DNA of 64,000 bases, taken from assembly GCA_029582165.1 (NCBI GenBank), contig CM055870.1:47572513-47636512 (forward strand). The letters are read 5' to 3'. Source of the DNA: Portulaca oleracea (Eukaryota; Streptophyta; Magnoliopsida; Caryophyllales; Portulacaceae). The translations under genes and the position numbers were made by a program. The notes under the pieces were generated by a model that saw only the letters and a program-made list of their open reading frames with translations, did no database searches and was not told where the DNA came from. Shown one piece after another: positions 20,804-33,506 of the stretch; position 1 is the first letter of the stretch; every line of letters begins with the position of its first letter.

Positions 20804-22744
20804 CCACTCCAACACAAGGGTTTGCTCGCCCCGAGCAAACTAAGAACGAAGAAAAGGACTAAAAAGAAAAACTAAAAACCTAACTCACTTTCGCAGGAAT
20901 CGCGGATGCATTTAGCACATGCATCAAGCCCTTTAAACCCCCCGGCAGCCCGGGTGGACGAGGTAGGTCTCGTGAGGGTTTATAGCAACTAGACCCACAA
21001 AAGCCATAGAAAAAAGGGAAGAGGGAAAGTGAAAAACAAAACAAGTTTAAAAGAAAAGAAAAAGAGAACTGCTCGTTTCAATGAATCAAGTCGTTTCAAT
21101 TAAGAAAACGGTATTAATCCTCCAAAAGGAACCGTTATGAGCATCTCACAACGCCTAACCCAGACAACTGCCAATCTTAGAAGTTTTTTTTGATTCCTTA
21201 CACCTCATGTAGAGTTTAATCCCATTTGAAAGAGTTTTAAACAGTTCTAATCGATCCCGGACGACCTAAAAGACTCACACCCGAGCTTACAAAACAGCGA
21301 AACGAACAAAGGAAAGGAAAGAGTTGCCCCTCCCCGCATTTGGTCGCCCTTGGCTTGGTGAGGGCCGCAGGTGATGCAAGGAAGAGCCCCTCACTTTATT
21401 AACACGTCAAACTTTTTCTTCTTTTTAGTGTCGGTATTAGCCTTATTTTCGGGATTTGGACGGCCCATATAAGGGGTATACCCTCCCAACACGGTCTTTT
21501 CCATTCGCCTCTCCGTCGGAAAGCGATATAGGAGGAGGGTTAAGGGGCATCCGTGCCGTACCACTGATACCGGGCCCGTGTAGGTTGGCTAAGTGTATGG
21601 TGGTTGATGTCGTAAAGCCGACACACCCCAGTTAGTCAAATTATTTAATTTTGCTGCTATTTTCTGACTTTTGCTTTGGCTTTTGCTTTTTCTCTTTTTT
21701 TTTTCTTTTTCTTTTTGGAAAACAAGCTCGGATATGAACCCCTAGAATCTCCCAGTTTCAACCAGAACATAAAAAGAAGAAATGGAATCTCACTAGACAC
21801 TTGATGAAAAGAATCTAATTAAGGTAAGTCATGACAATCGCCCAAGTTAGGGTCGAAAATGCTCAAACCGGTTTCTTTCAAAGAAGATTAAGAACGGCTT
21901 CCTGATTTCAACAACGAAGTCCAAGAAACAAAGCAAAAACAAAAACAAAACGAAAAACGAAAACTTTCAAGGTTTTTCACTCCCTTTTTCTCCTTTTCAC
22001 ACAAAATTTTTCAAATTTTTCGACACAAACTACGAAAAACGAGAACAAAGACTCAAAACTAGGTAATCTACCCATGACAAATGGAAGTATCACCCCCCGC
22101 TCCCACACAAAACTTCACAATGTCCCCATTGTGAGAAGAAGGGCGTCACAAATAAGGTAGAAAACCTAAAAACACACAACAAACACATAACAAACAATAA
22201 TTGGTGGCGACCCGAGCCCACACGGCTCCAACAAAAATAGTATCCCAACATTCACACTCAAGGGGTTCACCACCCAAAAAGAAAATCAAGCATACATCAT
22301 GGATCATCGATATATTCACATAAAGAGAGGGTGGAAAGAAGTTACCTCGAAGTCTTCAATCAAGCATATTCAATCCACGATCCAAGGAACATCACACCAA
22401 GGTTAGAAATAAACAAGAAAAGCATACTATGTGTGATGGTTCACATGCAAGATCAAAAGGAAAAACAAACTATACAAGACACTAAGGACTAATGAACTAA
22501 GAAAACAAACTACAATATTTACAAAACGACTCTTTTTTTATTTCTTTTCTTAGACTCGAATACCGGAATACATACTACCCTCCCACTCCAACACAAAGAG
22601 GTTGTCGTGTCCTCAAAATGGAAACAGAAGTAGGTAAGCAAGCACCCCAAAATAAAAGAAAATGACACACACAAAAAGAAAATAAAAGAAGAAAAGAAAG
22701 ACCAACTCACTAATTATACAAGAAGGGTGAGGAAGGATATTACC
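20804..22744 (-). other. 3' non-coding region of TR-GAG copy 1
   Basis: No sustained frame. It shares diverged blocks with 42670-44120 of the Athila-like element, for example GGATGCATTTAGC, CCCCCCGGCAGCCCG and GCGACCCGAGCCCACACGGC, in the same order. The last bases before the left LTR (complement CTTGTGTTGGAGTGG) sit where a polypurine tract is expected but are only moderately purine-rich. Confidence 0.6.
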
Positions 22745-24511
22745 TCAAAGGTATCTTATCAAGAAATTCACTCCTTCTAACCTCAAGATATCGGGCATCA
22801 TGTCAGAACCATTCAACGCCCGGAGTAACAAATCATGCATCCTCTCATGCAACTCAGAATGGTGATGGTAAGAGCACACTCGCAATAGCACATAAACAAA
22901 CATTAGTGCCCTTAACAATTTATCAAATGCCTTATAAAAGTCATAGAGCTGATGAAATTCATGAATATACAAGACTTTTCTAGGCACGGTGAAATGAGAC
23001 ATGACAAATGGATCCTCCCATTGACTCGTAAATGGAGATTGGGTATACAAATCAACAGGAGGGAACAATACAACACATTCCTGAATATGCTCATGCGAAT
23101 ACTTGGATGCCAACAATGGTTCAAACTCAATATCCATGCAATTTTCATCAAACACAGATTCCAAATCACAACTTTCATCCAAATAATCATAATCGTCAAT
23201 AGGTGATAAGGAAAACAGAGGGTTAGACCACATCATAACACTCCCAACATCACAACAAACAAGCACATCTTCATCTTCTTCAATATCAGATTCACAAGAA
23301 GAACTATCAACATCAAAAGACAAAGGTGCATCATCCAAATCAACATCAAAAGTGAAAGTGGAAGGTTCAGGGTCATAACTCATAGTGAATGACTCATAAA
23401 GCATGTCATCATCAAAAGCATCATTGTCAAAAACCAAGTTCAAACAATCATGATCATTCCCCAAAGAATTATGCTCATCATCACAAGTATGCACATAAAT
23501 AGGCTAACATACAAGGGTAGCTAATGCCTCACTAATGCAATGATCTTCAATGAAAGTGAACAAATCGGTATCAAGCACACATTCAATCACAACAGATTCA
23601 ATTTCACCCTTAACAAGATCATGCTCAATTGCATCACAAGCATAATGGCATTCGATAAACTCAACTTTTTCTTCACACAAAGGCATGGACAAGGGTGTGG
23701 ACAATGGTTCGTCATCTAGCATGTTTTCAACAAATTCTACATCATCACACACAGAATCATCATGTTCCTCATGCTCACTGGGTGGGGCTAGAGCTAAGGA
23801 ATTACTAAGTAGTCCAAGGCATGGTCGGTTATAATAGTCATCATCCTCATCATACACAGCAGAATCAACATGCATTTCAGGACTCAAAGACGATGAATGA
23901 CCTATTTCAACATTCGAATCAACCATTTGTGAAGAAGGAGTTACTACCCTTTGATTACTCTCATGGACAAATTCACGCATATACTCATTCATGTTCGCAC
24001 ATAATTTTTCTACTTCTGCCTTGAAGGAAACCACTATAGCTTACAAACAAGAAATTGAACTATGATACGGCGAATCACACAAGGAGCACACGGAAGGAGA
24101 CTCAACATCGACACTTTGGGAAAGATCATAACAGTTTTCCACATATCCCCCATCATAAGATTGATCATCAACATACACGGGGTATTCACATGATTGTTCA
24201 GTTTCGGTCCCAAAGGGTGGTGCATAAGGAGGTTGGAAGCTAGCACTAACATTTTGTTGCTCAAATTCATAGGAATCCCTAGACAACCATTCAAGTAACT
24301 CCCATGCTAGTTCTTCTCCTAAACTAGAAAACCCGTAATAATCTAAAAGGTTCCGAGTCTCATAATTCACACCCTCACTAACAATTCCCAACAAATTCAA
24401 TGTATCATAAAAAATGCCATACAATTCACATTGAGCACGATAATCATGTAATCTAGCAAAATACCTCCAAAATATTTCATGCTCAAATTGAGGGAATTGG
24501 GGACTATCCAT
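22745..24511 (-). pseudogene. Gag-like protein of TR-GAG copy 1, two internal stops
   Basis: A start at 24511 (MDSPQFPQFEHEIFWRY) opens one frame to 22745 (about 589 codons), interrupted only by in-frame stops at about 24038 and 23495-23497. Residues near 140 form a CX2CX4HX4C zinc knuckle (CSLCDSPYHSSISC), as in retroviral-type nucleocapsids. The rest is acidic (repeated DDD/EED) and matches no domain I know. The copy at 57235-58641 has the knuckle at the same place (CVHCESPSHASESC) but lacks about 95 residues in the C-terminal half. Probably a structural protein packaged with help from an autonomous Athila-like element; that role is inference. Confidence 0.75.
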
Positions 24512-24669
24512 AACTCTCTTTTTTTTTCTATTTTTCTATTTTTTTCTTTTCTTTTCTCACTTTTTTTTTCGATATTCAATTTTTTTTCGCTACATTTTTT
24601 CTAGCATAATCAAGAAAGCAATAAACTATGTACACACAAACCAATAGCCTAGTCTACCAAATAACGCCA

Positions 24670-24687
24670 TCCCCGGCAACGGCGCCA
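24670..24687 (-). other. Primer-binding site, TR-GAG copy 1
   Basis: The - strand reads TGGCGCCGTTGCCGGGGA one base from the LTR. This is the primer-binding site known from Athila/Tat-type elements, matching a tRNA 3' end (tRNA-Asp from memory). Confidence 0.85.
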
Positions 24688-25423
24688 TTGTTCGGTTGTA
24701 ATTTTTGTGGTTTTATAAGTAAGGATTGTCGATCTCAGGGATGGGTGTTAAGCTTGATTAAGGTAAATCGGTTTGTGTAAATGGGTTTTTCTCAAGTGCG
24801 GAAAGCGATAAATTATGTAAAGAAAGCATTTAAATCTAACCTAGACATGATAATAATAAAGAAAGCAATTAAAAGAAAGCAATAAAGAAAGCACTTAAAG
24901 ATGAAAGCAATTAAAAGGCATGAATGAAGACAATGAATGAACAATGAAATTGGGAACGAGAAATTATACCTTTGATGACTAATCTTCAATAAACCTTCAA
25001 TCTACACTTGAATTTCCCCCGAACAAACAAGAAATTGTTGTTTGGATTACCAAGAATCCCCCAAATTCTCACTAGTAAGTAGAATTGGAGTTCCTTGACC
25101 CTCCTCCCCACTAAAAATGGAGTTGATTGTGGCTAACACTATAAAGCTTGGAAAACAAGTCAACAATGGAGATTAGAGAGGAGAGAGAGAGAGAAAAAAC
25201 TTGTAAAACACTTCAATGGAAACTTGCTTGAATTGAGAAAGCTTGAGAAAGTTTGAATACAAATGCTAGAAATCAATGAAAGCTTGAAGAACAATGAAGA
25301 ACAATTGAAAACTTGAAGAACAATTAAGAGAGATTAAAGCAAATAAAGGAAAGCAATTAAATCTAATTCTACTCCTAAACTACCTAGGCTAATTGATTCC
25401 TCTCTTGGATTAATATAAGTGGG

Positions 25424-25431
25424 TATTTATA
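25424..25431 (-). promoter_or_regulatory. Putative TATA box of TR-GAG LTR
   Basis: TATAAATA on the - strand within CTATAAATACCC, about 650 bp into the LTR, which would place the start of R/U5 just downstream. Also present in the other LTR (20132-20139). Confidence 0.6.
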
Positions 25432-25494
25432 GAAGAAGGAAAAATACAACCCAAAACCCTAGAACAAATCGCAGCACGCGCGTCTGCAGACAGA

Positions 25495-25584
25495 GTGGCT
25501 CGGGCGAGCCACTCTCTGGCTCGGGCGAGCCAGTGTTCTGGCTGGTGTCTTTGTTGCCCCCAGAAGCCTGGCTCGGGCGAGCCA
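25495..25584. promoter_or_regulatory. Three-unit GC palindrome array in LTR
   Basis: Same hairpins as 20203-20312 with one unit missing. The gap between array and TATA box is 64 bp, as in the other LTR. Confidence 0.6.
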
Positions 25585-26081
25585 CTGTTCTGGGCAGTTT
25601 TTCCCTGCCGACTTTAAACGCGCATAACTTCTTCATCCGAACTTCGTTTTAGGCCCGTAAGATATCGATGGAAAGCTCTCGGTGTGTACTTTAAGCTCCC
25701 AAAATTTCAGACCAATCGAAGATGTAACGAAGGAGTTATGACCCAAAGGGTGAAGGCACACGTATTTCAAACCTTTGAGTTTGTACCGTTCCCCTGTTTT
25801 GCGCCAATCTTGATATGGAATTTCCGGCTTCAGTTTCGCCTCGGCTCTCGGCTCGGGTTGACTTGGTTTGACTCGGCTCTCGGCTCGGGTTGACTTGGTT
25901 TGACTCGGGAAATAGCTCGGGATTCCCTAAAAACCTTCAATTAAGCCCAAACTTCTTCTAACTCCTTATTTTCCTACAAAATACTAAATCATTATATCTA
26001 ATATATAAATAGGGGTTAAAACAAGCAAATATACCCTATAAAAGAGAAGAATTTCGGCTCGGAACGAGGCCGAACAGGCAC

Positions 26082-26719
26082 CGTATAATTTAAGTTAACA
26101 ATTGTTAGGTGACAGATTTAGTAATTTAAGCATGTTTCTTGTGAGGTTGCATGGACTACTTAAATGTCCATGATTTTGTGAGTATTGTTGTTGGTCAACA
26201 ATAAACATTCTCCAGCAATTTGCTACCAAAATTCCACCAAAAACATGTAATTATGTTTTTTTTTTTTTGGGACTAGGAGTGAATTTAATGCAGTTGTTGT
26301 TTTTTTTATTTTTTAGTTTTCGGCCAAAAAAAGGAAAACAGGTGGATTAAATGCAACCATTGATGAGACTCAATTTCAAAGTAAAAAAAAAAAGAAGGAA
26401 AAAGTTGGATTAATTGCAATAGTTGATGATGAATCCAACTCTTTGTGAGATTTCTTGGGTGTTCAAGACTCTTTGCTTGTGAAAGGTCCTTGTGCAAGTG
26501 ATTGAACATCTTAGTTCAATTGGGTGAGTGATTACTCTTTACAATTGTCCATATCCCTTTTAATTCTTGTTGTATTTGTTGTTCATCTCTAAAACCCTAA
26601 AAATAGAGTTTGTTCTTGAGTTCTAAGTTGGGGTTTTCTCAAACCCTAAGTAGTTAGTGGATTCTTGGCCTCCCATATTTATCCATTCGAAGGAACCCCG
26701 GGTTTTTCGGATCAACATG
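26082..26719. other. Unassigned sequence between two retroelements
   Basis: No coding frame. The segment near 26560-26710 is pyrimidine-rich and resembles a retroelement LTR or leader, but I found no partner copy or boundaries. Confidence 0.3.
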
Positions 26720-26742
26720 ACTGGCTGTTTCTTTGCTTTCCA

Positions 26743-29700
26743 TCAAATCATGGTTTTACCAAGGAACACCATATAACCACTTACCGATTTTCTGGTGTAT
26801 TTGCATGCCCTCCACTCTGAGTTACTATACCCTTGCAACAGAAGATCATCATCGTTGTGAATCATGATTCCTAAATACGACTTGCCGTTGAGATACTTCA
26901 AGAAATGCATAGCAGCTCCCCAATGAGAATCTGTGGGATTTTGAAGAAATTGACTCAAATATTTGACTGCAAAAGCAATGTTTGGTCTTGTGTTAATAAG
27001 AAAATTAAATGTTCCAACCAACTTCCTTTAAACAAAAGGCTTTGGAAGTGGAGTTCCTATATCAAGAACTAACTTCTCATTTATATCCTAAGGAGCAATA
27101 ACTGGCTTCATCCCATTATACCCAAATTCAGACAAAACATCTTTTACAAACTTCCTTTGAGTAAGCATTATCCCCTTTGAAAGTTCAACAATCTCCATAG
27201 CAAGGAAGAATTTGATAGAACCAAGATTCTTTATCTTAAAGGTATTGTGCAAATATTCCTTTAGAGTAGAAATCTCTTCCTTATCATCTCTAGTTACTAA
27301 GACATCATCCACATAAAGAACCAAATAAACAGACTTATCACATGTCTTTCTATAGAATAAGGAACAATCATTTTCTGAATGTTTATAACCTCTATCATGT
27401 AAAACCTTGCCCAACTTTGCATATCACTGTCTAGAAGCCTATTTCAGACCATATAAAGATTTTCTCAACTTACAAATCCCATTTGGTACCTCATTATGAA
27501 CTCCTTTTGGAATCCTCATGTATATCTCCTCACGAAGGATCCCATGGAGAAAAGCATTATTAACATCCAATTGCATCATACCCTTTTAACTACCACTACC
27601 ATAAGAGCCCTAATTGTTGTCATTTTCCCTACAAGAGAATATGTTTCATTGTAATCTATGCCATCCTTTTGGGTGAACCCTCTCACTACTAGTATGGCTT
27701 TGAGTCTTTCAATACTCCAATCTGCCTTGTGCTTAACCTTGTAGACCCATTTGCTACCTATAGGCTTCCTCCCTTCTAATAAAGAGACTACCTCCCAAGT
27801 ACTAGTGTCTGATAGAGCCTTGAGTTCCAACTCTATAGCTTTCTGCCACCCAGGATGAAGAACAACCTCTTCATATGTTTGTGGCTCATGACAATCCAAA
27901 TAAGTACTCAAATCTACATTGCTGGAAGAAATACCACAAAAAGAAACAACCTTGGCAGCAATGTGTAGATTAGTAACACAAGAAAAACAAGTATCATAAT
28001 CATTTAAGTAGGTTGGAGTCTTATGAACCCTACTGGATCTTCTAATAGGCCGCATAACATCATTGGGATTACTAGAAGTCACTTGTTGTTCACTACCGAC
28101 ATTATCCTGCCCCTGATTGATAGCTTCATGGGAGGTTTATGCTTTGGAAGGTAGAGGACTACTCTCAGAAATGGACTGAGATGGAAAGTTGTTGCTACTG
28201 TCATCAAGGTAAATATCTACATTCTCTATGCTAGGATCAGGTTGATTAGAAGAATCTTGAGTCTTAAAAGGGAAAATATCTTCATAGAAAATAACAACCC
28301 TGGAGGTAACAATCTTGTGAGTAGACAAGGAATACAACCTAGATGCTTTCTTTCCTTGAGGATATCCTAAGAAAACACACTTTTCTGCCCTTTCCTGAAA
28401 CTTATCCCTTCCATGTTTAAGATAACATAAACAACCAAAGGCTCTCAGGTGATCATATGAAGGGTTCTTGCCAAAAAGTCTCTTATAAGGACTTTTATTT
28501 TTCAGGACAGGTGTGGACATACGAGTAATGATATAAGTAGCAGTTAAAGTGCTTTCTCCCCAAAACCTCAAAGGTAAACCAGACTCAAACATGAGGGCCC
28601 AAGAAACCTCTAATAAATGTTTGTGTTTTCTTTCCACAATCCCATTTTGGGGCTTTTGAGTACAACTTGTCTCATGTATAATACCATTGCTAGAAAAATA
28701 ATTCACAACAACATTACTGTTTTATATTTCAAGGGCATTATCAGACCTAATTCTCTTTATATGAGCATTAAATTGATTCTTTGCCATCGCAACAAAAGAC
28801 TGCAAAAGTCCAAATACCTCATCCTTAGTGGTCATAAGATAAGTCCAAGTGCATCTGGTATAATCATCCACTATGGTCAATATCTGTGACTTGATGGAGT
28901 CTTTGCGTGGAAAGGACTCCAAGTGTTAACATGTATCAATTCAAAAGGTACAACAATATAAATATTACTAGATTGAAAGGGCAAACACCTTTGTTTAGCT
29001 TTGTGACAAACCGTACAATTGTCTTGCGCATGATCTAAATGCAAAAAGCTTACAGACAAGTATTTTATTCTAGCCTTGGACATATGTCCAATCCTTTTAT
29101 GTCAAATGTCATTGCTAACAGAAACTTAGGCTTTATTACAACTTGTAGAAAAAGAATCATATATAAGAACATGTGAAGAAGATAGACGTAGCAGCGGAAT
29201 ATGATCGAAGAAATACAACCCATTATCTTCTTCACCAACAATCATTAATGGTCTCCTCAGAGAAGGGCCCTATATAATGCATTCCACCTCATTAAAGGTG
29301 ATGTGATAACCTAACTATTCGCATAATTTCTTAACAGATATAATATTGAATTTGAAATGGAGAACATACAGAACACCACTCAAAGTCACATTGTCAATAA
29401 TTGTCGATTTCCCAAATTGGGTGACAGAAACCTCATTGCCATATGGTAATTTTATATCAATGGAATTACTCGAATCCTCCAAGGAGTGCATGACAGTTAA
29501 ATCACTACACATGTGATCACTAGCACCAGAATCTATGATCCAGTCATTCCTGGTGAAGGAACAAAAACATGTAACAACATTGGTGGCATACTTGGAAACA
29601 GAAAAAAAAAACATTTTATCTGACATAGACCCACTGTCAAGGCTTGAAGAAGTTGCCCGACCCATCATTTGTGAGGATATCAAGAAGTTGTTGAAGAACT

Positions 29701-30659
29701 TGCTTAGCTTGATCCTGACTTAGCTTGAATGGAGTAGGGGCTCCAGCCAAGTCATATGCCCCATTTGACTTCTCAGATTGTTGACAGACACTGTTAGCCA
29801 TCTTTCTTGAATTCTGCTGATAAGGTGGCTTGGTTTGGTTTCCTTTATGCTTATTTTGATTCCTCGGAGGGTATCCATAAATCTTGAAGCAACGGTCTAT
29901 AGTATGACCAGTTTTCTTGTGGTGGTCACAAAACAAAACAACTTTTTTGGCATCCTGTTTCTTTAGATTGACAAGCTTGTTGTCAGAAACTCCTCTTAGT
30001 ATTCCCTTATTAGCGTAGAAGAAAGCAGAATCGTCTAGAAAGTTAGAGGGATGTCACACTTGTCTTTGTTTCTCCTCTGAAGAAAGAAGGGCATAAACTT
30101 GACTCAGAGTTGGTAGGGGAGATTATCATCAAAATGTTTCCTGAATAGTAGTAAACCACTATTTAGCCCCATCAGAAACTGTAAGAGTTTCTGTTCTTCG
30201 AAGTGAACTTTGAATTGTTTGTTAATATGGGGCTTACAAGTGCATTTTCCATAATCACATTTGGGAAAATTGCTTACTACACCAATTTCTTCCAACAATT
30301 TCTTAGCCTTAGTGTAGTATGAGGCAATATCCAAGGAATCTTGAGACAATTTTGTAACATTTTGTTGAACTGCGTAAAGCTTCGCTTTATTAGTTTTCCC
30401 AAATCTTTCAATCTATTCGTTCAAAAAATCTTGAGTAAAGAACGCTATTGCGGATGTCTTTATGTAAGGAATTGAGAATCCATGACAAAACCATGTCATT
30501 CCCACTTTTCCAATATGGAAGACGAGGACCATAAACAACTGGACATGGAAGGCTCCCATCTACAAAAGCCACTTTATACTTTGCTGAAAGGGCAACCGCG
30601 GCAGAGCGTTTCCAGGTATCAAAATCTTCTCCGGTGAATGGGTTGGCGACGAGAGACAT
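26743..30659 (-). pseudogene. Copia-1 gag-pol polyprotein, broken
   Basis: Fragments in order from 30659: gag (NPFTGEDFDTWKRS); a knuckle-like segment near 29930 (FCDHHKKTGHTIDRC, with H at the second Cys place); protease DSGASDHM near 29535; integrase pre-domain and core (TIVDDYTRCTW, IRSDNALE, NGIVERKHKHLLE) between 29083 and 28137; RT start (GSKWVYKVKHKAD) near 27750; [10 protein letters not shown] near 27560; YVDDVL near 27310; RNase H-linked region (RPNIAFAVKYLSQF) at 27021-26743. Many stops and frameshifts. Inactive. Confidence 0.85.
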
Positions 30660-30803
30660 TCCTGGCTAATCCGATGAATGGATGCAGAGGGGGTCGCATG
30701 ACTTGATTAGAAGGGGAGTCTTCTTCTCAGACATATCGATGGGGAAGATTGAAGAAACGAGACGAAGCAACTCAAAAAAAAGAATCTGGATCTAACCTGT
30801 AGG

Positions 30804-30815
30804 GCTCTGATACCA
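30804..30815 (-). other. Primer-binding site, copia-1
   Basis: The - strand reads TGGTATCAGAGC, complementary to initiator Met tRNA, the usual primer of plant copia elements. It directly abuts the LTR. Confidence 0.9.
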
Positions 30816-31021
30816 TGTAAAGGTTTCACCAAATTGTGAAAGAGAAGAAGAGAGGTAAAAAGAGCTTGGAAGAAAGAAAGATATCCTCTATTTATTATTT
30901 GATGGTCTCAAATAGAAAACCCAAAACATAAAGGAGTATTTATACAAAAAAATAACCATCCACATAAGCTAACTACCCACAACTACCTAAACAACGTTAA
31001 CTACCACTATTAATCCTAACA
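30816..31021 (-). repeat. 5' LTR of copia-1
   Basis: 206 bp, TGTTAGG...CTTTACA on the - strand, with a TATAAATA box at about 30937-30944 (complement). Confidence 0.8.
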
Positions 31022-31630
31022 ATTTATGGTATACTTTCATTAACTGTAGGTGTTGATGAGTTGAATTTTTTTTGACATATGTTAATTATTTAGTTTACTG
31101 TTAATTCATCACACCCTAAAAAGTGTTGGTTCCATCCTTGCATATAATTGTATATGAGTATGGATTGCGGATCACTTAGTAAATTTGCATTTTTGACAAT
31201 TTTCACATCTTTTGATGAGGATAGTCATTGTGCATTGTAAGATAGACATAATTTTGGGGTTGGATCTTTTACATTAACATATCTATATATATGAGCATTC
31301 ATATGTATCACAATCACCTTCACGAATGTTTTCCATAATTATTCCATTGCCTCCTATAAATTATTCCCTAGAATAAGAAGTGTTTGTGTGTATATATCAC
31401 AGTCATATATATCACAATCACCTTCACAAAAACTGCGTGAACAATAAATGATGAATATATCAACCAATTTTGATATTTTCCCTGGAATAAGAGGTGTTTG
31501 TGCGTATTCTCGTATATTAAAATATTTAGTAAATGGTAAATATGTAATAGTGTCCGCACAAACACCTCGCTAACTTGGAAAACAATACAAAATGACTTCT
31601 ATAGTTGTCACTTTATTTCCTGTTTACACA
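31022..31630. other. Intergenic, nothing recognised
   Basis: AT-rich. A short motif (TATATCACAATCACCTTCACGA and the related AGAAGTGTTTGTGTG) repeats between 31290 and 31510, with no coding sense. Confidence 0.4.
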
Positions 31631-32182
31631 ATGTTATTGGACGCTAGTGCACAGTATTTTGAAGTGTTGGATAATAATGTATTGAATTATTTTTTGAACA
31701 ATAATATACTATACGTTAGGGGTGTTGAACAATAATGCACTTGAAATGATTCCGGCAGTTGCTAACTCGATGACGGTCTTGTTTGGTAAATTGAGTGGCA
31801 AAAAAATGAAAATCTTTAATAAAGTAATGTCATGTAAGCAAGTTCAAATAACAAAGATGAATTCTATATTTTTGCAAACAAACAACCCCGTTTACATTAG
31901 CGAAAAGATGGAGTAATGAGGTGTTATTTGAAAAACAATTATTAAATTCCATTGACACTTGCTGACAATGTCTAATATGACATTAATTTAGTAAAGATTT
32001 TAATTTTTTTTGCTCTTCAACCCACAACATAAGACCATCACCGAGTTAGTCACTGCCAAAATCGTTTCAGGTGCATTGTTGTCTAACACTCCCAACGTAC
32101 AGTATATTATTGTCCAAGAAAAAAGTTCACTGCATTATTGTCCAACACCCCCAAAATACAGTGCATTATCATCCAATAACAT
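31631..32182. mobile_element. Foldback (MITE-like) element, family 1, copy B
   Basis: Outer ends ATGTTATTGG and CCAATAACAT are exact complements and the arms pair through to the middle (GGTGTTGAACAATAATGCAC / complement). Arms share sequence with copy A (8885-9310), including the GGGTGTTGGACAATAATGCA block. Confidence 0.75.
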
Positions 32183-32279
32183 TTTTAAACAGTTCTCAAA
32201 AAAATGTTTTTTAAAAAAAGAAACAACTTATATGTCAAAGTTGGTTCTGAAAAATATAAATACAAAGCTCCATATGCCC

Positions 32280-33497
32280 AAAAAATTGCTGGGGGTGCCA
32301 CACATCTTTTTTAACGGACTCGTGGGTCACAACTATTTTTTTAATGTATTCCTGGGTGACATTAAACTTACTTAAGTGACTGTGGGGTGACATTCCAACT
32401 ATTTTGGCTGAAATCCGACGAGTTATGTAAAAAAAAACAAAAATGTCCTTATTTTTCTATCTAATTTAACTTTGTCTACCCTTCCTCCCTCTACCTCTCT
32501 TTCCCTCACCCTTAACAGTCTACTTATTCAAGCTGAAACTTACCACAAAATAGAACATAACCAATGCAAAAGTCCATCTGCATATCAGTGACAAAGAATA
32601 ATAACTATTTGGATATTGTGAACCACATCTCAAGTACACAAGCAACCCATGAAGAAAGAGAGGGGATCTTACTGGGTATAAAAGTAGAAGCCAAAATAGC
32701 CAGAAAAGAGAAACATCTCATAAAAAATCCAAGCCATAGTGATGAAAGCCAGGGTCCTGTAGAGAAGAAGCCATCTAGGGTGAAGTTTTTCCCAGTAAGG
32801 AACCTAAAGATGATTGAAATTCAAGGGATGTAGTGAATCACTTGAGAGTCTCTTTTTGACCAAACTAGCTGCAATTGCAGTAGGGATAGCTATAATTAGA
32901 GCACATACAGGGGCTAATTATGTCAATAAGTTTGGTGAGCAGCAAGCTAGCTACCATAAATGGTTCATCTTCTTGGAGAGAGAAATAGATACTACACAAG
33001 TGGACAAATTGATCTTTTTGAGGTTTCCATGGATGACCTCCTCGCTCTCCCAGAAGAATTAATGAACCCCCCACTGCGAATTGGAGGAGGGATTTCCGGG
33101 TTGGGGAGGAATTTTAGATTTACAGGTGGGATTTGATTTGATTGGATTGGATTGTTAATCAGTGATTGTAACAATGGAGATAATGGAGGGTGTCTCAGAA
33201 AATTTTGTTCCTCTGGTGTGGGGATGAATTCTAGTAGAAATGAAAAAAACGTTGGCAATTAAAAAAAGTATTGAAATTGATCCAAAGTTTTGAGCTGGGA
33301 AATCAAGGGCAAATCGGACACTTCACACATTTTTTGAAGGGCAAATCAGACTTTTCAATGACTCCGGCCAAAACACGTCAGAATGTCACCCCCAGCCACT
33401 TAAGTAAGTTTAATGTCATCCGGAAATGCTTAAAAAAAAGTTGTGACCCGCGAGTCAATTAAAAAAGATGTGTCACACCCCCTAACAATTTTTTGTG
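32280..33497. mobile_element. Mutator-like non-autonomous element with ~180-bp TIRs
   Basis: TIR starts AAAAAATTGCTGGGGGTGCC and continues CACATCTTTTTTAA, GACTCGTGGGTCACAAC and TTAAACTTACTTAAGTG; the right arm is its complement. A 9-bp direct repeat CATATGCCC flanks it (32271-32279, 33498-33506), the duplication size typical of MULEs; one end has three unpaired bases. The interior (about 32460-33290) contains open stretches on both strands (32564-32833 and 32814-33062 +) that I do not recognise; they may be captured host DNA. A sister copy is at 36945-38168. Confidence 0.75.
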
Positions 33498-33506
33498 CAT
33501 ATGCCC

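Larger units (their letters stand above)
19347..26076 (-). mobile_element. Complete non-autonomous LTR element (TR-GAG type, Athila-related), copy 1
   Basis: Two similar LTRs (19347-20803 and 24689-26076), both TG...CA, are flanked by a perfect 5-bp TSD GGCAC (19342-19346, 26077-26081). The primer-binding site lies beside the right LTR, so the element reads on the - strand. The only coding region is a gag-like protein with a CCHC knuckle (24511-22745). There is no protease, RT, RNase H or integrase. The region between the ORF and the left LTR resembles the 3' non-coding region of the Athila-like element at 42650-44100. The LTRs differ mainly by a GA-repeat length change and one lost palindrome, so insertion is fairly recent. 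Confidence 0.88.
24689..26076 (-). repeat. Right (5') LTR of TR-GAG copy 1
   Basis: 1,388 bp, TG...CA. This is the promoter-bearing LTR on the - strand: TATA box complement at 25424-25431 and three GC palindromes at 25495-25584. The GA run is short here (about 25181-25196). Confidence 0.9.
26720..31021 (-). mobile_element. Copia retrotransposon, 3' end missing (copia-1)
   Basis: The - strand reads, in order: 206-bp LTR, primer-binding site, gag, protease, integrase, RT and part of RNase H. Similarity stops near 26720 inside the RNase H region, and no second LTR was found. The order gag-PR-IN-RT-RH is diagnostic of Ty1/copia. Confidence 0.85.
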
